Below the pieces are notes generated by a model that saw only the letters and a program-made list of their open reading frames with translations, was not told where the DNA came from and ran no database searches. The position numbers were made by a program, and so were the translations under genes. From JACADW01 sp963747985 (GTDB taxonomy: Bacteria; Acidobacteriota; UBA6911): a stretch of DNA of 64,000 nt. Below are positions 8,405 through 18,075 of the stretch, in pieces; position 1 is the stretch's first letter; the number at the start of each line of letters is the position of its first letter. The DNA lies in assembly GCA_963747985.1 (NCBI GenBank), contig CAVVHG010000006.1:620001-684000 (forward strand). The letters run 5' to 3'.

Positions 8405-10773
8405 CGCTGAGTCGATCTCCGTGCTGACCCGCTCATGTAAAGCTCGTAGAGGCGCATCAACTCCCCGGCGGCGGCATCCCACCCGTAGAACTGCTCGGCT
8501 GCTTTGCGACCGGCCTTTCCCAGTTCCTGCCGGCGGTCGGGATCGCGCAGAAGAGAGACAACATGCCCGGCAAAGGCGCCCGGGTCATCGGCAAGGAGCA
8601 GGTTCCTCCCGTTTTCGAAGCGGAGCCCCGAACAAGCGACTGACGTCGCCACTACCGGCATGGCCATGCTCCACGCCTCCAGTACCTTGCCGCGGATCCC
8701 CACACCCAGCCTCAGCGGAACCACGCAGACCATGCTCGATGCCATGAAAGGCCGGATGTCAGGCACGGTCCCGGTAACCTGTACCCCTGGCAGCTCGCCG
8801 AGCCGGACCACGTCGGGCGGCGGACTGCTGCCCACGATCCACAGCTCGGCGTCAGGCACCTCAGCCCGGATTCGCGGAAAGATATTGCGACAGAAACAGG
8901 TCATCGCGTCCACGTTCGGCATATGCTGGAACGCTCCGACGAATACGAGTCCGGGTGAAGTCGCTGCGGTGCGGGGCGGCGCGAAGAAGTCCAGGTCCAC
9001 GCCCGTGTTGATCACGTGAACCGGAACGTCCCTGCAAAAACGTCGCAGTTCCGCAGCATCCGGATCGGTCATGCAGATCGCGGCGCTCACGCGGCGGACA
9101 AGGCGTATTTCGCGATCAAGAACCTGCAGGTAGTTGTAGAACCAGCGGACCCGCTGCGCCAGATGTGTCTCGCTGCGCGCCTGGCGAGCGCAGGCCGCGA
9201 AATCCACTTCGTGTTTCGTGAGGAGGGTCGGTATCACGGATTCCGGATCGGCGTAGCACGCCATCTGCGAATACTCGAGCTGTATGAGGCTGAAATCGTA
9301 GTCCCCAAGGCACTGGCCCACGGCAGTCCGCATCTGGGGCGTCAGAAACTCGTCGAACGGTTCGTACGGGAAGAGCTGCCAGCGCGGAGGTGGCAGGCGC
9401 CGCATCACCTGGACCCCCTCGCACAACTCCTGCAGTTCCGGTAGGAACTCCCTCTCATCATCGTGTTCCAGGAAACTGATCAACCTGACGCTGAAATGCG
9501 GCGAAATCCGCTTCAGCAGTTGGTACATGCGGCCCGCGCCGGCGTGCCGGCCGAGATGCGGCAGGTAGGCCGTGATCCAGAGGACCCGGGGTTTCGACCC
9601 CGTCGGCACCGCGCGCGTGCTCCCGCGCCTGCCGGCCGGTTCGGTTCGGCGGCGCTGTCTCGTGAAGAACAATCCGGGGTTACTGCATAGAGCGAAGATC
9701 TCCTGGTCCTTCCTGACGGCCCGCAGGCGCGAACCGAACCTCGCAACCTGGACAGAGGGAAAACAGGCGACCGCTCCGACCAGGCATTTCCACATGCCGA
9801 GCCCGTGATCGCGTGCGTTTCGATAGAAGTTCCAGGGGAGAAAGAAGCAATGAGAGAGGAGCATGCGCCAACTGCGGATGTTCTTCCAGATAAAGAAGAG
9901 CTGGTTGCGTCGCGTCAGGCACTCTACACCCTGCTGCGAGAAGACTCTTGCGCTCGTTGCCCTGTGCTTGTGGTAGACGACGGACGCCGGTGCAAACAGC
10001 ACCTCCCACCCGGCCTTCCAGGCCTGGTACGACAGATCGGCATCCTCGACGTAGGCAGGTGAATATATGTTGTTGAACCCGCCGAGCGAAAGGAACCGCT
10101 GGCGGTGGAATGCCGACGATCCGCCACCCGCCCAAAACACGGGGTAATATCTTCGCGGCAGCGGGCCGTCGATGCTTGCGTGGGAATAGTCGATGAGTCC
10201 CCGGCGAAATACGGCTGTTGTCCTCCCGGTCTCCTCCCGGCGCGCCGCAGGGTCCTGTAAGTGGATCTGGCTCGAGACGGCAAATGTCGAAGGCCCGAAA
10301 CCGTCCAAAAGCGGGCGGATGAAACCGGAATCGACCACCATGTCGTTGTTGAGCAGAATGATGACGCCGTGTCGCGCTGCCCTGACTCCCTCGTTGTTGC
10401 CTTCCGCGAAACCTCGATTCTCCGGAAGCACGACGAGGCGCACCTCGGGAAACTGCGCCCGGACGTAGTCGACGGACCCGTCGGTGCTCCCGTTGTCCAC
10501 TACAATTACTTCGTGCTGCTTTCCGTCCGCTCGCACCGCAGCAAGAACCGAGGGAATTCCTTCTGCCAGCAGGTCTTTACCGTTCCAGTTCAGGATGATG
10601 ATGGATGCCTCGTCCCCCGGTGGTGTCTCGCAATCAGTCGCCGGCCGGCGGGTGAAGCGGGTCAACAGGTGGATTGCGTTGAAGAATAGTACGGTCAGCG
10701 CCAGCAAAGCCAGCGCCGGCGTGATCGCCAGAGTCAGGGCAAGCAGTACCAGGCGTCGCAGGTATGAGCGCAT
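8401..10773 (-). CDS. Bifunctional glycosyltransferase: N-terminal GT2 fused to C-terminal GT4
   Basis: A 790-residue protein with two transferase domains. Residues ~8-38 are a hydrophobic membrane segment. A GT2 domain follows (IIILNWNGKD, VIVVDNGSTDGS, ENRGFAEGNNEG, LLNNDMVV, YVEDADLSYQA). From about residue 395 a GT4 GT-B domain begins with VLWITAYLPHLG and includes INTGVDLDFF, LVFVGAFQHMPN, ELWIVGSSPP and the donor-binding stretch GVGIRGKVLEAWSMAMPVVAT. It probably adds two successive sugars to the growing glycan at the membrane. It lies 38 bp behind wzt and is coupled to the next gene by ATGA. A split into two genes is excluded because the frame is open throughout. Confidence 0.88.
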   Translation of the reverse strand: MRSYLRRLVLLALTLAITPALALLALTVLFFNAIHLLTRFTRRPATDCETPPGDEASIIILNWNGKDLLAEGIPSVLAAVRADGKQHEVIVVDNGSTDGSVDYVRAQFPEVRLVVLPENRGFAEGNNEGVRAARHGVIILLNNDMVVDSGFIRPLLDGFGPSTFAVSSQIHLQDPAARREETGRTTAVFRRGLIDYSHASIDGPLPRRYYPVFWAGGGSSAFHRQRFLSLGGFNNIYSPAYVEDADLSYQAWKAGWEVLFAPASVVYHKHRATSARVFSQQGVECLTRRNQLFFIWKNIRSWRMLLSHCFFLPWNFYRNARDHGLGMWKCLVGAVACFPSVQVARFGSRLRAVRKDQEIFALCSNPGLFFTRQRRRTEPAGRRGSTRAVPTGSKPRVLWITAYLPHLGRHAGAGRMYQLLKRISPHFSVRLISFLEHDDEREFLPELQELCEGVQVMRRLPPPRWQLFPYEPFDEFLTPQMRTAVGQCLGDYDFSLIQLEYSQMACYADPESVIPTLLTKHEVDFAACARQARSETHLAQRVRWFYNYLQVLDREIRLVRRVSAAICMTDPDAAELRRFCRDVPVHVINTGVDLDFFAPPRTAATSPGLVFVGAFQHMPNVDAMTCFCRNIFPRIRAEVPDAELWIVGSSPPPDVVRLGELPGVQVTGTVPDIRPFMASSMVCVVPLRLGVGIRGKVLEAWSMAMPVVATSVACSGLRFENGRNLLLADDPGAFAGHVVSLLRDPDRRQELGKAGRKAAEQFYGWDAAAGELMRLYELYMSGSARRSTQR

Positions 10774-10811
10774 CGGCAGCGAGTCAACTTCTGCAGAGAC
10801 TCCCCGGTCCC

Positions 10812-12095
10812 TCAGATCCGGGTCGCGTAGTTGAGGACATCCACGTCCATCTTCATCATGCCGTAGACGAGGTCTTCGGTCTTGGTCTCGAAGACCAAGG
10901 CGTTGTCGATCCAGTCACACATGTCATGCTTCAGCGTGTCACCGGAGGCCACGGCGGGAGAAAGCGAGTAGCTCCCGGGGCCGAGATGAGGCATCGGAAA
11001 TCTGAAGTCACTGGTGTAAATCCGTCCCTCACATGCCGGGGGGAGTATGCGACCGCTGTGGGAAGTGTTACATGCGGTGATCTCAATCCCCAGCTTGTCG
11101 CGCAGGGTGAACCCGATGATCGGGCGGTCTACCTCCCGCTTGAATTCCACCGAGATGCGTATCACCACATGCTGGCCGCCAAAGACTTCGCGGGTCGGCC
11201 GGCCAGTTTCATCCAGGAGCTCAATTCCTATGATGGCGGCATTCCCGTTTCCGAACCGGTGGTCGATGTTGGGAATGCCCTGAACGACAGGCGCATCGGT
11301 GCCGGCGCGGTCAATGGCGGCGGGGCTCGCCGCTTCGACGGGGCCGTTCCGGAAGCCGTACCGGCTCTCCCGCTCGAAAACAAGCGCCCTGTACTTTTGC
11401 ACGGCTTTGTCCGGGGTTGAATCCTCCAGCAACCTCCCCTGGTCGAGCAGAATGGCCCGATCGCAAAACCTGGTTACGGCGCCGAGGTCATGAGTAACGA
11501 ACACGATGGTCTTCCCGCTCTGCCGGAGCTCATTCATCCGATGTATGCAGCGGTGCTGGAAAATCAGGTCCCCCACGGCAAGAGCCTCATCGACGAGGAG
11601 TATGTCCGGGTCTACATTCACCGCTACCGCAAAAGCCAGGCGCATGAACATTCCGCTCGAGTAAATCTTGACCGGTTGGTCCAGGAAGTTGCCGATCTCG
11701 GCGAACCGCGCGATCCCTTCCAGGCGCCGATTCATCTCGCGCGTATCGAATCCGAGGATCGCCCCGTTCATGATCACATTCTCCCGCCCGGTGAACTCCG
11801 GGTTGAAGCCCGATCCCAACTCCAGCAGGGCGGAGACCTTCCCTCTCACGATGCAGTCTCCGCGGGTCTGGCGCATGATGCCGGCAAGGACCTGGAGCAG
11901 CGTGCTCTTGCCCGAGCCGTTCTGGCCGATGATGCCGAGAGTTTGCCCGCTCCCGACGCTGAAGCTGACATCCTGCAGGGCCCAGAACTCGCGGTGCAGC
12001 TTTTCGCCCATGTGGAACATCTCCCGCAGTTTGTCCCACGGACGCTGGTAGATCTGGTACTTCTTGCTGAGATGCTGAACCTGGATGACCTGCAT
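10812..12095 (-). CDS. wzt: O-antigen/polysaccharide ABC exporter ATPase with C-terminal glycan-binding domain
   Basis: The ATP-binding half of an ABC-2 polysaccharide exporter that drives lipid-linked O-antigen across the inner membrane. In the 427-residue protein the nucleotide-binding domain shows Walker A GQNGSGKST, Q-loop and ELGSGFNPEFTGREN, the signature YSSGM, Walker B DILLVDE and the switch histidine in VTHD. Residues ~265-425 form an extra beta-rich domain of the Wzt C-terminal type, which in characterised systems recognises the modified non-reducing end of the glycan. The ATG at 12095 overlaps the TGA of wzm as TGATG, so it is coupled to the permease. A TTG one codon upstream is a less likely start. 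Confidence 0.93.
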   Translation of the reverse strand: MQVIQVQHLSKKYQIYQRPWDKLREMFHMGEKLHREFWALQDVSFSVGSGQTLGIIGQNGSGKSTLLQVLAGIMRQTRGDCIVRGKVSALLELGSGFNPEFTGRENVIMNGAILGFDTREMNRRLEGIARFAEIGNFLDQPVKIYSSGMFMRLAFAVAVNVDPDILLVDEALAVGDLIFQHRCIHRMNELRQSGKTIVFVTHDLGAVTRFCDRAILLDQGRLLEDSTPDKAVQKYRALVFERESRYGFRNGPVEAASPAAIDRAGTDAPVVQGIPNIDHRFGNGNAAIIGIELLDETGRPTREVFGGQHVVIRISVEFKREVDRPIIGFTLRDKLGIEITACNTSHSGRILPPACEGRIYTSDFRFPMPHLGPGSYSLSPAVASGDTLKHDMCDWIDNALVFETKTEDLVYGMMKMDVDVLNYATRI

Positions 12096-12949
12096 CAAAG
12101 CACATCCACGAATTCGCGCTTGGTGTGACGGAAGAAGGCCCCGCCGGCAACAAAGACCACAAGGGAGACCGCGGCCAGCAGCGCCAGGTTTCTGAGATTC
12201 GGCACCGTCATGCGCAGCAGGCAGTCACGGTATGCGGTCACCACGTGAGCCATCGGATTCCAACGCATCAGGAAGAGCAGCCTGGGCGGAAACCTCTCGG
12301 CCGAATAGAAAATCGGCGTGAACCAGAACCAAAAGGTGAGGATCACGGTGAGAACCTGGGAAACGTCGCGCACGAAAACGTTCAGGCTTGCCACCAGCCA
12401 GGACAGCCCGAGGGTGAACATCATGAGCACGAGGAGATAGAGGGGAAGAAACAGGATAACGACGCTGATCTTCCCGATCGAGAAGACGATGACGACCAGC
12501 AGGATTGCGAAGCCAATCAAGTGGTTCACAAGGCCGGCCAGCATGACCGTGAGTGGAAGAGCCTCGGTGGGGAAGAGTGTCTTCGTGACCAGGCTGGTAT
12601 TGTCAATCACCACCGTGCTCGAACGCTGCAACGTGTCCTGGAAGAAGAGCCAGGGCAGGATGCTGCAGAACAGAAACAGCGGGAAACTGGTTGTGCCGGT
12701 GTCCGGTCGCGGACGAAGGCCGAAAATGATCGAGAACACGAAGGTGTAGCTTACCAGCAGGACGATAGGGTGGATCACGCTCCAGAAAAACCCCATGAAC
12801 GACCCGATGTAGCGCGCCCGGAGGTCCCGGACCACGAAGCTGCGGATCAGTCCGCGCTGGACGTACATCTTCCTGAAGAAACTGGCGAGAATGATCCAGG
12901 GCGCCAGCACCGGGCGGACTCCCTTTACTGCCTCGACTTCCGGGCTCAT
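12095..12949 (-). CDS. wzm: O-antigen/polysaccharide ABC-2 permease
   Basis: A 284-residue ABC-2-type membrane permease that forms the channel for the polysaccharide with Wzt. After a cytosolic N-terminus containing an amphipathic segment (SFVVRDLRARYIGSFMGFFW, the coupling/interface region of this family) there are about six transmembrane segments, including VIHPIVLLVSYTFVFSIIFG, GFAILLVVIVFSIG and LTVILTFWFWFTPIFYS. It overlaps wzt by TGATG. It is first of the 12949-to-6230 run, and the ~184 bp gap to the GT4 gene upstream may hold a promoter. Wzm/Wzt indicates ABC-dependent export and not a Wzx/Wzy route. Confidence 0.93.
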   Translation of the reverse strand: MSPEVEAVKGVRPVLAPWIILASFFRKMYVQRGLIRSFVVRDLRARYIGSFMGFFWSVIHPIVLLVSYTFVFSIIFGLRPRPDTGTTSFPLFLFCSILPWLFFQDTLQRSSTVVIDNTSLVTKTLFPTEALPLTVMLAGLVNHLIGFAILLVVIVFSIGKISVVILFLPLYLLVLMMFTLGLSWLVASLNVFVRDVSQVLTVILTFWFWFTPIFYSAERFPPRLLFLMRWNPMAHVVTAYRDCLLRMTVPNLRNLALLAAVSLVVFVAGGAFFRHTKREFVDVL

Positions 12950-13133
12950 AGGGCGCGCATTATATCAGACAGTTGCGCGGTTGGATTCGTGGTCAGCAAG
13001 TACCGGTGGCAGTCCTGCAACGCGATGGGCCGGGAGAAGGTGAGCAGGTACGGCAAGCGCACCGGTCAATCCCTTGAGAATTTGACATCATTCATTACCC
13101 GAGGAGGCCGCCTCCTGCTTCTCGGCGCCCGCC

Positions 13134-14249
13134 TCACAGGGTTGTCCGTCTCCTCTTCCCGACGAGGCGGGTGAAAAGTCGTTCGTACCTGTCCACCACG
13201 CTGTCCCAGGAATATTCACAGGCGGCCCTTTGTCTGGCGAGTCCACGCAGGTGCGCGAATTCACCTGGATCATCATTGACACGCTGCAGTCGGGCTGCAA
13301 GGTCCGGGACGTCGTTCCGGTTGTAGAGCATCCCCGTACCTCCGAGTACCTCCGCGTTTTCCGGCGTGTGATTGGCTACAATCAGGTTCCCCAACCCCAT
13401 CGCCTCGATCAGCGCCGGGTGGGATCCCCCGACCTCGGTCGCATGCACATAGCACAAGGCGTGCGCCAGCAACTGGCGGTATCGCAACCCGTAGATCGCG
13501 CCCGGGAAGGCGATCCGCGGATCGCGCGTGTCCTGCAGCCGATGGATGTATTCTCTCGCATAGGGAGCAGTCCCCACGATCAGCAGCTTTCTGGTGCTCC
13601 TCACTCTCTCGTAGGCCTGCACGAGGAGGTGTGCGTTGTTTTCGGGCTCGAGCCGGCTGACGTAGAGGAAGTACTCGCGCGGTGCGAGGCCGAGTTCTGC
13701 GAGTGCGGAATCGCCGACAGGCACTTCCGTGGACGTCCCGTAAGGGATGAACTCGGATCTCGCTCCGTACGTGTCGCGGTAGTACCTCTCGATGCATCGC
13801 GCGTCCGTCACGATCTCGTCGGGAAACAGCGTCGAAACGAATTCCGACAGGCGATAGTAGGTTCTTCCCAGCCAGTTCCATTTCCGCCGCAGCCGCTCAA
13901 TTCCGTCGACGTTCACCACGACAGGGGTGCCGAATATCCGCGGGATCCAGGCGAAAACGCTGTTTGCTGCGTTGCAGATGAGCACCGCGTCGAAGCGGCG
14001 CGGGACGGCGTGGAGGACAGAGAGCAGGGTGTGAACGACGGTGTCCGTGTATTTCCAGGGCAACGTGGGGAGAACCGTGATCCGGATGCCGCGGTACGTT
14101 CGCACGTCTTGCGGGACGTAGTGCGAGCGCCCGTAGACCGTTACATCGTGCCCCCGCGCCACCAGGCCGGCGGCGCATTCCTCGGCGAAGGTTTCAAAGC
14201 CGCCATAGTTTGCCGGCACTCCCCGCGTTCCAAGGATGGCGATCTTCAT
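13134..14249 (-). CDS. DUF1972/GT4 glycosyltransferase (rhamnosyltransferase-like)
   Basis: A 371-residue GT-B enzyme. The N-terminal half has the DUF1972 signature IAILGTRGVPANYGGFETFAEE, typical of transferases acting early in repeat-unit assembly (for example beta-1,4-rhamnosyltransferases of capsule loci). The C-terminal half is a GT4 domain with FLYVSRLEPENNAHLLVQAY and the donor site EVGGSHPALIEAMGLGNLIV. It starts with ATG at 14249, overlapping the stop of the O-antigen ligase-like gene as ATGA. The function is inferred from family and place, and donor specificity is unknown. Confidence 0.87.
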   Translation of the reverse strand: MKIAILGTRGVPANYGGFETFAEECAAGLVARGHDVTVYGRSHYVPQDVRTYRGIRITVLPTLPWKYTDTVVHTLLSVLHAVPRRFDAVLICNAANSVFAWIPRIFGTPVVVNVDGIERLRRKWNWLGRTYYRLSEFVSTLFPDEIVTDARCIERYYRDTYGARSEFIPYGTSTEVPVGDSALAELGLAPREYFLYVSRLEPENNAHLLVQAYERVRSTRKLLIVGTAPYAREYIHRLQDTRDPRIAFPGAIYGLRYRQLLAHALCYVHATEVGGSHPALIEAMGLGNLIVANHTPENAEVLGGTGMLYNRNDVPDLAARLQRVNDDPGEFAHLRGLARQRAACEYSWDSVVDRYERLFTRLVGKRRRTTL

Positions 14250-15574
14250 GATTTTGAAGGCGGCTGGCGCCCCGGCTCCGTGTGCCCGCGCGTGACGATC
14301 GGGGTGCCGGGGCTCGCCCGCTGCAATTCAGGCTTCTGCCCGGCTACCTGCCCGCCGGCACGGGAGCCCGCGATTTCTCGGCCCGGAAAAGCATACGGGG
14401 CAGCCTCGCAAAAAAGGAAGAGGGCCAGAATCTCCGAATCACCGAAATTGTACTCGAACAGGCCCGAAACCATGAGCGCCGTCCAGCATCCGAGCGCTGC
14501 CGTTGCTGCCATAAGCGCCTCGCGCGACTCGGGGTCCCGCCGGGAGCGAGCGAAGAGTTGCCAGGCATCCCACGCGAGGCGGATCATGAACCAAATCCAC
14601 AACATCAGGCCCGGGATGCCGCGTTCGGCGGCCATCTGCAGCAGGTTGTTGTGCATGTGCTGGTACATCCAGTCGGGATAGTCATGGCTCCCACGGTATC
14701 GTGGCGCCTCGACAGCCACGTTTTTCGGGCCAACCCCGAACCACGGGTTATCCCTTATCAGCCGTAGGGAGGTTTCCACCAGCTCGATCCGGTTCCTGGT
14801 ATTGGGGTCGTCAGCATTCCAGCCGCCTCGAAAGCGTTGCTGAATCCTGGCAGGTGACAGGAAGTACAGTGCGGGCACCAGAATCAGCAGCAGCAAAGTA
14901 GCCCTGGGCCGGCTGAGCAGGAGTACCACGAAAGCACCTGCGATCACGCCCAGCAGGGCGCTCCTCGTCTGCGACAGGTAGATCGCGGCAAACATTACCG
15001 TGCCGGCCGGAATCACCCACCACAGCCTGCGCCAGTCAGAGCAGGCACAATAGGCAACGAGCGCCACGAGGGCCAGCATGAGCAGACCTGAGAAGGTCAT
15101 CCACTGCCCCATAAACCCGGAGATCCGGTGCAGCAGATCGCGTTCGGGATTTCTGATGAACTGAATCAGCCCCACCACGGAGGAGAGGGCAGCCGCACCG
15201 AACACAGTCCTGTAGATCCAGGCAATTCTTCCCGCTCCTATTGCGGCCACCGGCACGAGAAGCAGAGTGAGAAATATGAAGAACTTCTTGACGATCGTCA
15301 GACCCAGCCGAACGTCGGGAGAGGCGAGCGCGGCAAGGATGGTCCACAGAAAAAAGAGCGCCAGAATCAGAAGCAGAGGCCGCAGGTTCGAGAAACGGCC
15401 AGGTTGCGGCCGCAGGAATGCGACAGCTCCGACCGAAGCGAGGATGAGGAGGCTCTGCGATGCGGCAATGGAGAGCAGCGAGGCTCCCACGGAGCCGGCC
15501 AGCAGGAGAAAGACCATGCGTGCGGAGGTTGTGTCAAGCGACCCCGGAAGATATACCTTCAGCGGTTCAGGCAT
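14246..15574 (-). CDS. O-antigen ligase/polymerase-like membrane protein (Wzy/WaaL family)
   Basis: A 442-residue polytopic membrane protein with about ten to twelve transmembrane segments and the O-antigen ligase (Wzy_C) signature. The long periplasmic loop before the last helices contains PWFGVGPKNVAVEAPRY and YQHMHNNLLQMAAERGIPG, including the conserved HNNLLQ box. Such proteins join undecaprenyl-linked glycan to lipid A core or polymerise repeat units. Because the locus exports by Wzm/Wzt, a ligase role is the more likely one. The start at 15574 overlaps the upstream GT4 by 8 bp. Upstream in-frame codons lie inside that gene and look non-coding. Confidence 0.82.
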   Translation of the reverse strand: MPEPLKVYLPGSLDTTSARMVFLLLAGSVGASLLSIAASQSLLILASVGAVAFLRPQPGRFSNLRPLLLILALFFLWTILAALASPDVRLGLTIVKKFFIFLTLLLVPVAAIGAGRIAWIYRTVFGAAALSSVVGLIQFIRNPERDLLHRISGFMGQWMTFSGLLMLALVALVAYCACSDWRRLWWVIPAGTVMFAAIYLSQTRSALLGVIAGAFVVLLLSRPRATLLLLILVPALYFLSPARIQQRFRGGWNADDPNTRNRIELVETSLRLIRDNPWFGVGPKNVAVEAPRYRGSHDYPDWMYQHMHNNLLQMAAERGIPGLMLWIWFMIRLAWDAWQLFARSRRDPESREALMAATAALGCWTALMVSGLFEYNFGDSEILALFLFCEAAPYAFPGREIAGSRAGGQVAGQKPELQRASPGTPIVTRGHTEPGRQPPSKS

Positions 15575-16676
15575 GGGTTCCCGTTGAGGCCTTCTGGGCA
15601 GTGCGCAATAGGGAATAGCACAGCTGCTCGGTTTCCACGATCTTGCGCTGCAAGGTGAAGTGCTCCTCCGCACGTTTCCTGCCCCGCAACCCCATCTTGA
15701 ATGCGCCTTCAGGGTCGTCGAGCAGTTGCTGAACAGCCTGGGCGAGGCTCCGGGCATCGGCCGGGGGCACCAGAAGCCCGGTCACACCGTCCTTGACCAG
15801 CTCCGGAATGCCGCCGACATTCGTCGCGATTACCGGCAATGAGCAGGCCATTGCGGTCAGGATCGCGGAAGAGAGCCCCTCCGACAGGCTGGGGAGCACG
15901 AACATGTCGAACGTCCGCGTGAGCTGAACGGTGCGGTCCTGGAAACCGGTGAAGCTGAAACACTGAGCGAGCCCCTCTTCCTGGACCATCGACTCGAGCT
16001 CACTCCGGCATTGACCGTCACCCACAATCACGAACTTGAGCCGCGATCGTGCCGAAGGGATCATGGCTGCCGCCTCGACAAGGTATCGCAACCCCTTTTC
16101 AGGGCTCAGGTGCGCCACCGTTCCGACCACGATCCGATCTCCCGCCTGATGAGGGTTGGGGGCGGTTCTTCGCGGGTAGACGGACAGGTCTATGCCTTCG
16201 TATATCGTCCGGATCACGGAGGGTGGTATCCCGCCTGCAACAAGCTGACCGCGGATCGACTCGGAGATCGCCACGATGCAGTCAATACGCCAGGTATATT
16301 GGAAGCGCGTGATTGGATTGTTTCGCAGGGGGAAATTTACCCTTCGGAACACGATCCGGGCTTGTACCGGCACGAACCGAGAAGCGACGTTACCGGCCAG
16401 GATGGGGCGAGGTGTGTTAAACGCGAGGACATCCGGACGGCAGGCCGCGAGGACTCGCGCAATCCGTACCACAGCCGACAGTCCGAACTGAGAGCGGATG
16501 GCGACGGGGTACACCCCGATCCCGATGGCCCGCGCCCGCTTCTCCAGGAGGGAGCCCGGGTGACACACCAGGTTGACGGTGTGGCCGCGAAGGATCAGGC
16601 CGTGCAGCAGCGTCAGCAGTTGGTCCTGCCCACCTCTCCACACACGTTCGGCATCGACGAACAGAAATGAAATCAT
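15567..16676 (-). CDS. Glycosyltransferase family 4
   Basis: A 369-residue GT-B transferase. The N-terminal acceptor domain includes VWRGGQDQLLTLLHGLILRG (the GGxE-like loop of GT4 is GGQDQ here). The C-terminal domain has IYEGIDLSVY, VGTVAHLSPEKGLRYLVEA, FVIVGDGQCRSELE and the donor-binding stretch LPSLSEGLSSAILTAMACSLPVIAT with its EGLS/EG motif, then LVPPADA. It is likely to add a hexose to the lipid-linked glycan on the cytoplasmic side. It overlaps the ligase-like gene by 8 bp and lies 106 bp behind the UDP-sugar dehydrogenase gene. Confidence 0.88.
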   Translation of the reverse strand: MISFLFVDAERVWRGGQDQLLTLLHGLILRGHTVNLVCHPGSLLEKRARAIGIGVYPVAIRSQFGLSAVVRIARVLAACRPDVLAFNTPRPILAGNVASRFVPVQARIVFRRVNFPLRNNPITRFQYTWRIDCIVAISESIRGQLVAGGIPPSVIRTIYEGIDLSVYPRRTAPNPHQAGDRIVVGTVAHLSPEKGLRYLVEAAAMIPSARSRLKFVIVGDGQCRSELESMVQEEGLAQCFSFTGFQDRTVQLTRTFDMFVLPSLSEGLSSAILTAMACSLPVIATNVGGIPELVKDGVTGLLVPPADARSLAQAVQQLLDDPEGAFKMGLRGRKRAEEHFTLQRKIVETEQLCYSLLRTAQKASTGTHA

Positions 16677-16782
16677 GGCGCCCTGCCCGGCATGGACTCC
16701 AATTCTGAGTTCTGAATTTTATTCCGTTTCAGGCCCGGCTGCCTGCTGCCCGCGGGAGTTGCCACCGCACGGAGTTTGCAGG

Positions 16783-18075
16783 TTAGAGTTTTACGACGTT
16801 TCCGGCCCCCTTGGGAAGAGCGTTCCTGCAGTCGACGATAAGGGATGCTTCGTGGGCAATCAAGTCGTAGTCAAACGCGCGGTGGTCCGCGACCAAGACG
16901 ACGCAGTCGAAGCTGCGGAGATTCTCCGGGGTAAGGCTCAGCGATCGCAGAAGACCCTGGTCAAGCCTCAGTTCAGGGTTGTACGGATCAGAGTAAGAAA
17001 CCGAAGCGCCCTCCTCCTGCAGCAGGCGGATTATGTCCAGCGCGGGTGACTCTCTCGTGTCGGAGATGTCCTTCTTGTAGGAGATCCCGAGCACCAGGAT
17101 GCTGGAACCATTCACAGCCTTCCTGCGCTTGTTGAGTGCGCGACCAATCTTGGTGGAGACGTACTCAGGCATGTTCGTATTGATCTCGCTGGCCAGCTCA
17201 ATGAAGCGCGCGTTGTAGTTCAGGAGCTTGAGCTTCCAGGAGAGATAGAGCGGGTCGATGGGTATGCAGTGGCCACCCAGGCCCGGGCCCGGATAGAAAG
17301 GCATGAATCCGAAGGGCTTGGTTGCCGCAGCTTCTATGATCTCCCAGACATCGAGGTTCAGCTTGTCGCACATGATGGCGATCTCGTTGACCAGGCCAAT
17401 GTTCACCATGCGGAAAGTGTTCTCCAGCAGCTTCACCATCTCCGCGGCCTTGGTCGAGCTCACAGGGATCACACGTTCGACGACCCGTTCATATAACTGT
17501 TGAGCCAGGCGCGTGCACTCCGGCGTGACACCGCCGATGATCTTAGGCGTGTTGTGCGTGCCGTAGCGAGGGTTGCCGGGATCGACACGCTCGGGGGAGA
17601 ATGCGAGGTAGAAGTCCCTGCCTACCTGCAGCCCGGCCCCGGTGAACTCGCTAAGCAGGATTTCATCAGTCGTGCCCGGGTAGGTCGTGCTCTCCAGGAC
17701 GATGAGGAGTCCGGGGTGGAGATTCTCCTTGATCCTTGAGGTAGCATCGACTATGTACTGGATATCCGGATCCTTGGTCTTCCGCAGCGGTGTCGGGACG
17801 CAGATGCTCACGGAATCAACTTGCTTCAACACGGAACAGTCGGTCGTGGCCGTGAGTCTTCCGCCGGCGACAACCGATTTCAGGTCGGCCTGGGACACAT
17901 CCTGGATGTAGGACTTGCCTGCGCGTATATCGTCTACTCGCCGGCTGTCCACGTCGATACCTATCGTCTCATAGCCTGCCTTGGCAAATTCCACGGCCAG
18001 CGGAAGACCCACGTAGCCGAGGCCGATGATCCCTACCTTGGCGGAACGATCCAGGATCTTTTCATGCAGTCCCAT
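16783..18075 (-). CDS. UDP-N-acetylglucosamine/UDP-glucose 6-dehydrogenase (WbpA/Ugd family)
   Basis: A 430-residue NAD-dependent nucleotide-sugar dehydrogenase that oxidises the C6 hydroxyl of a UDP-hexose to the uronic acid in two steps. The N-terminal Rossmann motif is VGIIGLGYVGLPLA, a central helical region contains EMVKLLENTFRMVNIGLVNE, and the catalytic cysteine sits in PGPGLGGHCIPIDPLYL, the form typical of the UDP-GlcNAc dehydrogenases WbpA/WecC. The ATG at 18075 has GGAGGT 7 bases upstream, and the gene overlaps the epimerase by 14 bp. Together the two genes could make UDP-GlcNAcA/GalNAcA or UDP-glucuronate/galacturonate. Which one cannot be settled from sequence. Confidence 0.9.
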   Translation of the reverse strand: MGLHEKILDRSAKVGIIGLGYVGLPLAVEFAKAGYETIGIDVDSRRVDDIRAGKSYIQDVSQADLKSVVAGGRLTATTDCSVLKQVDSVSICVPTPLRKTKDPDIQYIVDATSRIKENLHPGLLIVLESTTYPGTTDEILLSEFTGAGLQVGRDFYLAFSPERVDPGNPRYGTHNTPKIIGGVTPECTRLAQQLYERVVERVIPVSSTKAAEMVKLLENTFRMVNIGLVNEIAIMCDKLNLDVWEIIEAAATKPFGFMPFYPGPGLGGHCIPIDPLYLSWKLKLLNYNARFIELASEINTNMPEYVSTKIGRALNKRRKAVNGSSILVLGISYKKDISDTRESPALDIIRLLQEEGASVSYSDPYNPELRLDQGLLRSLSLTPENLRSFDCVVLVADHRAFDYDLIAHEASLIVDCRNALPKGAGNVVKL

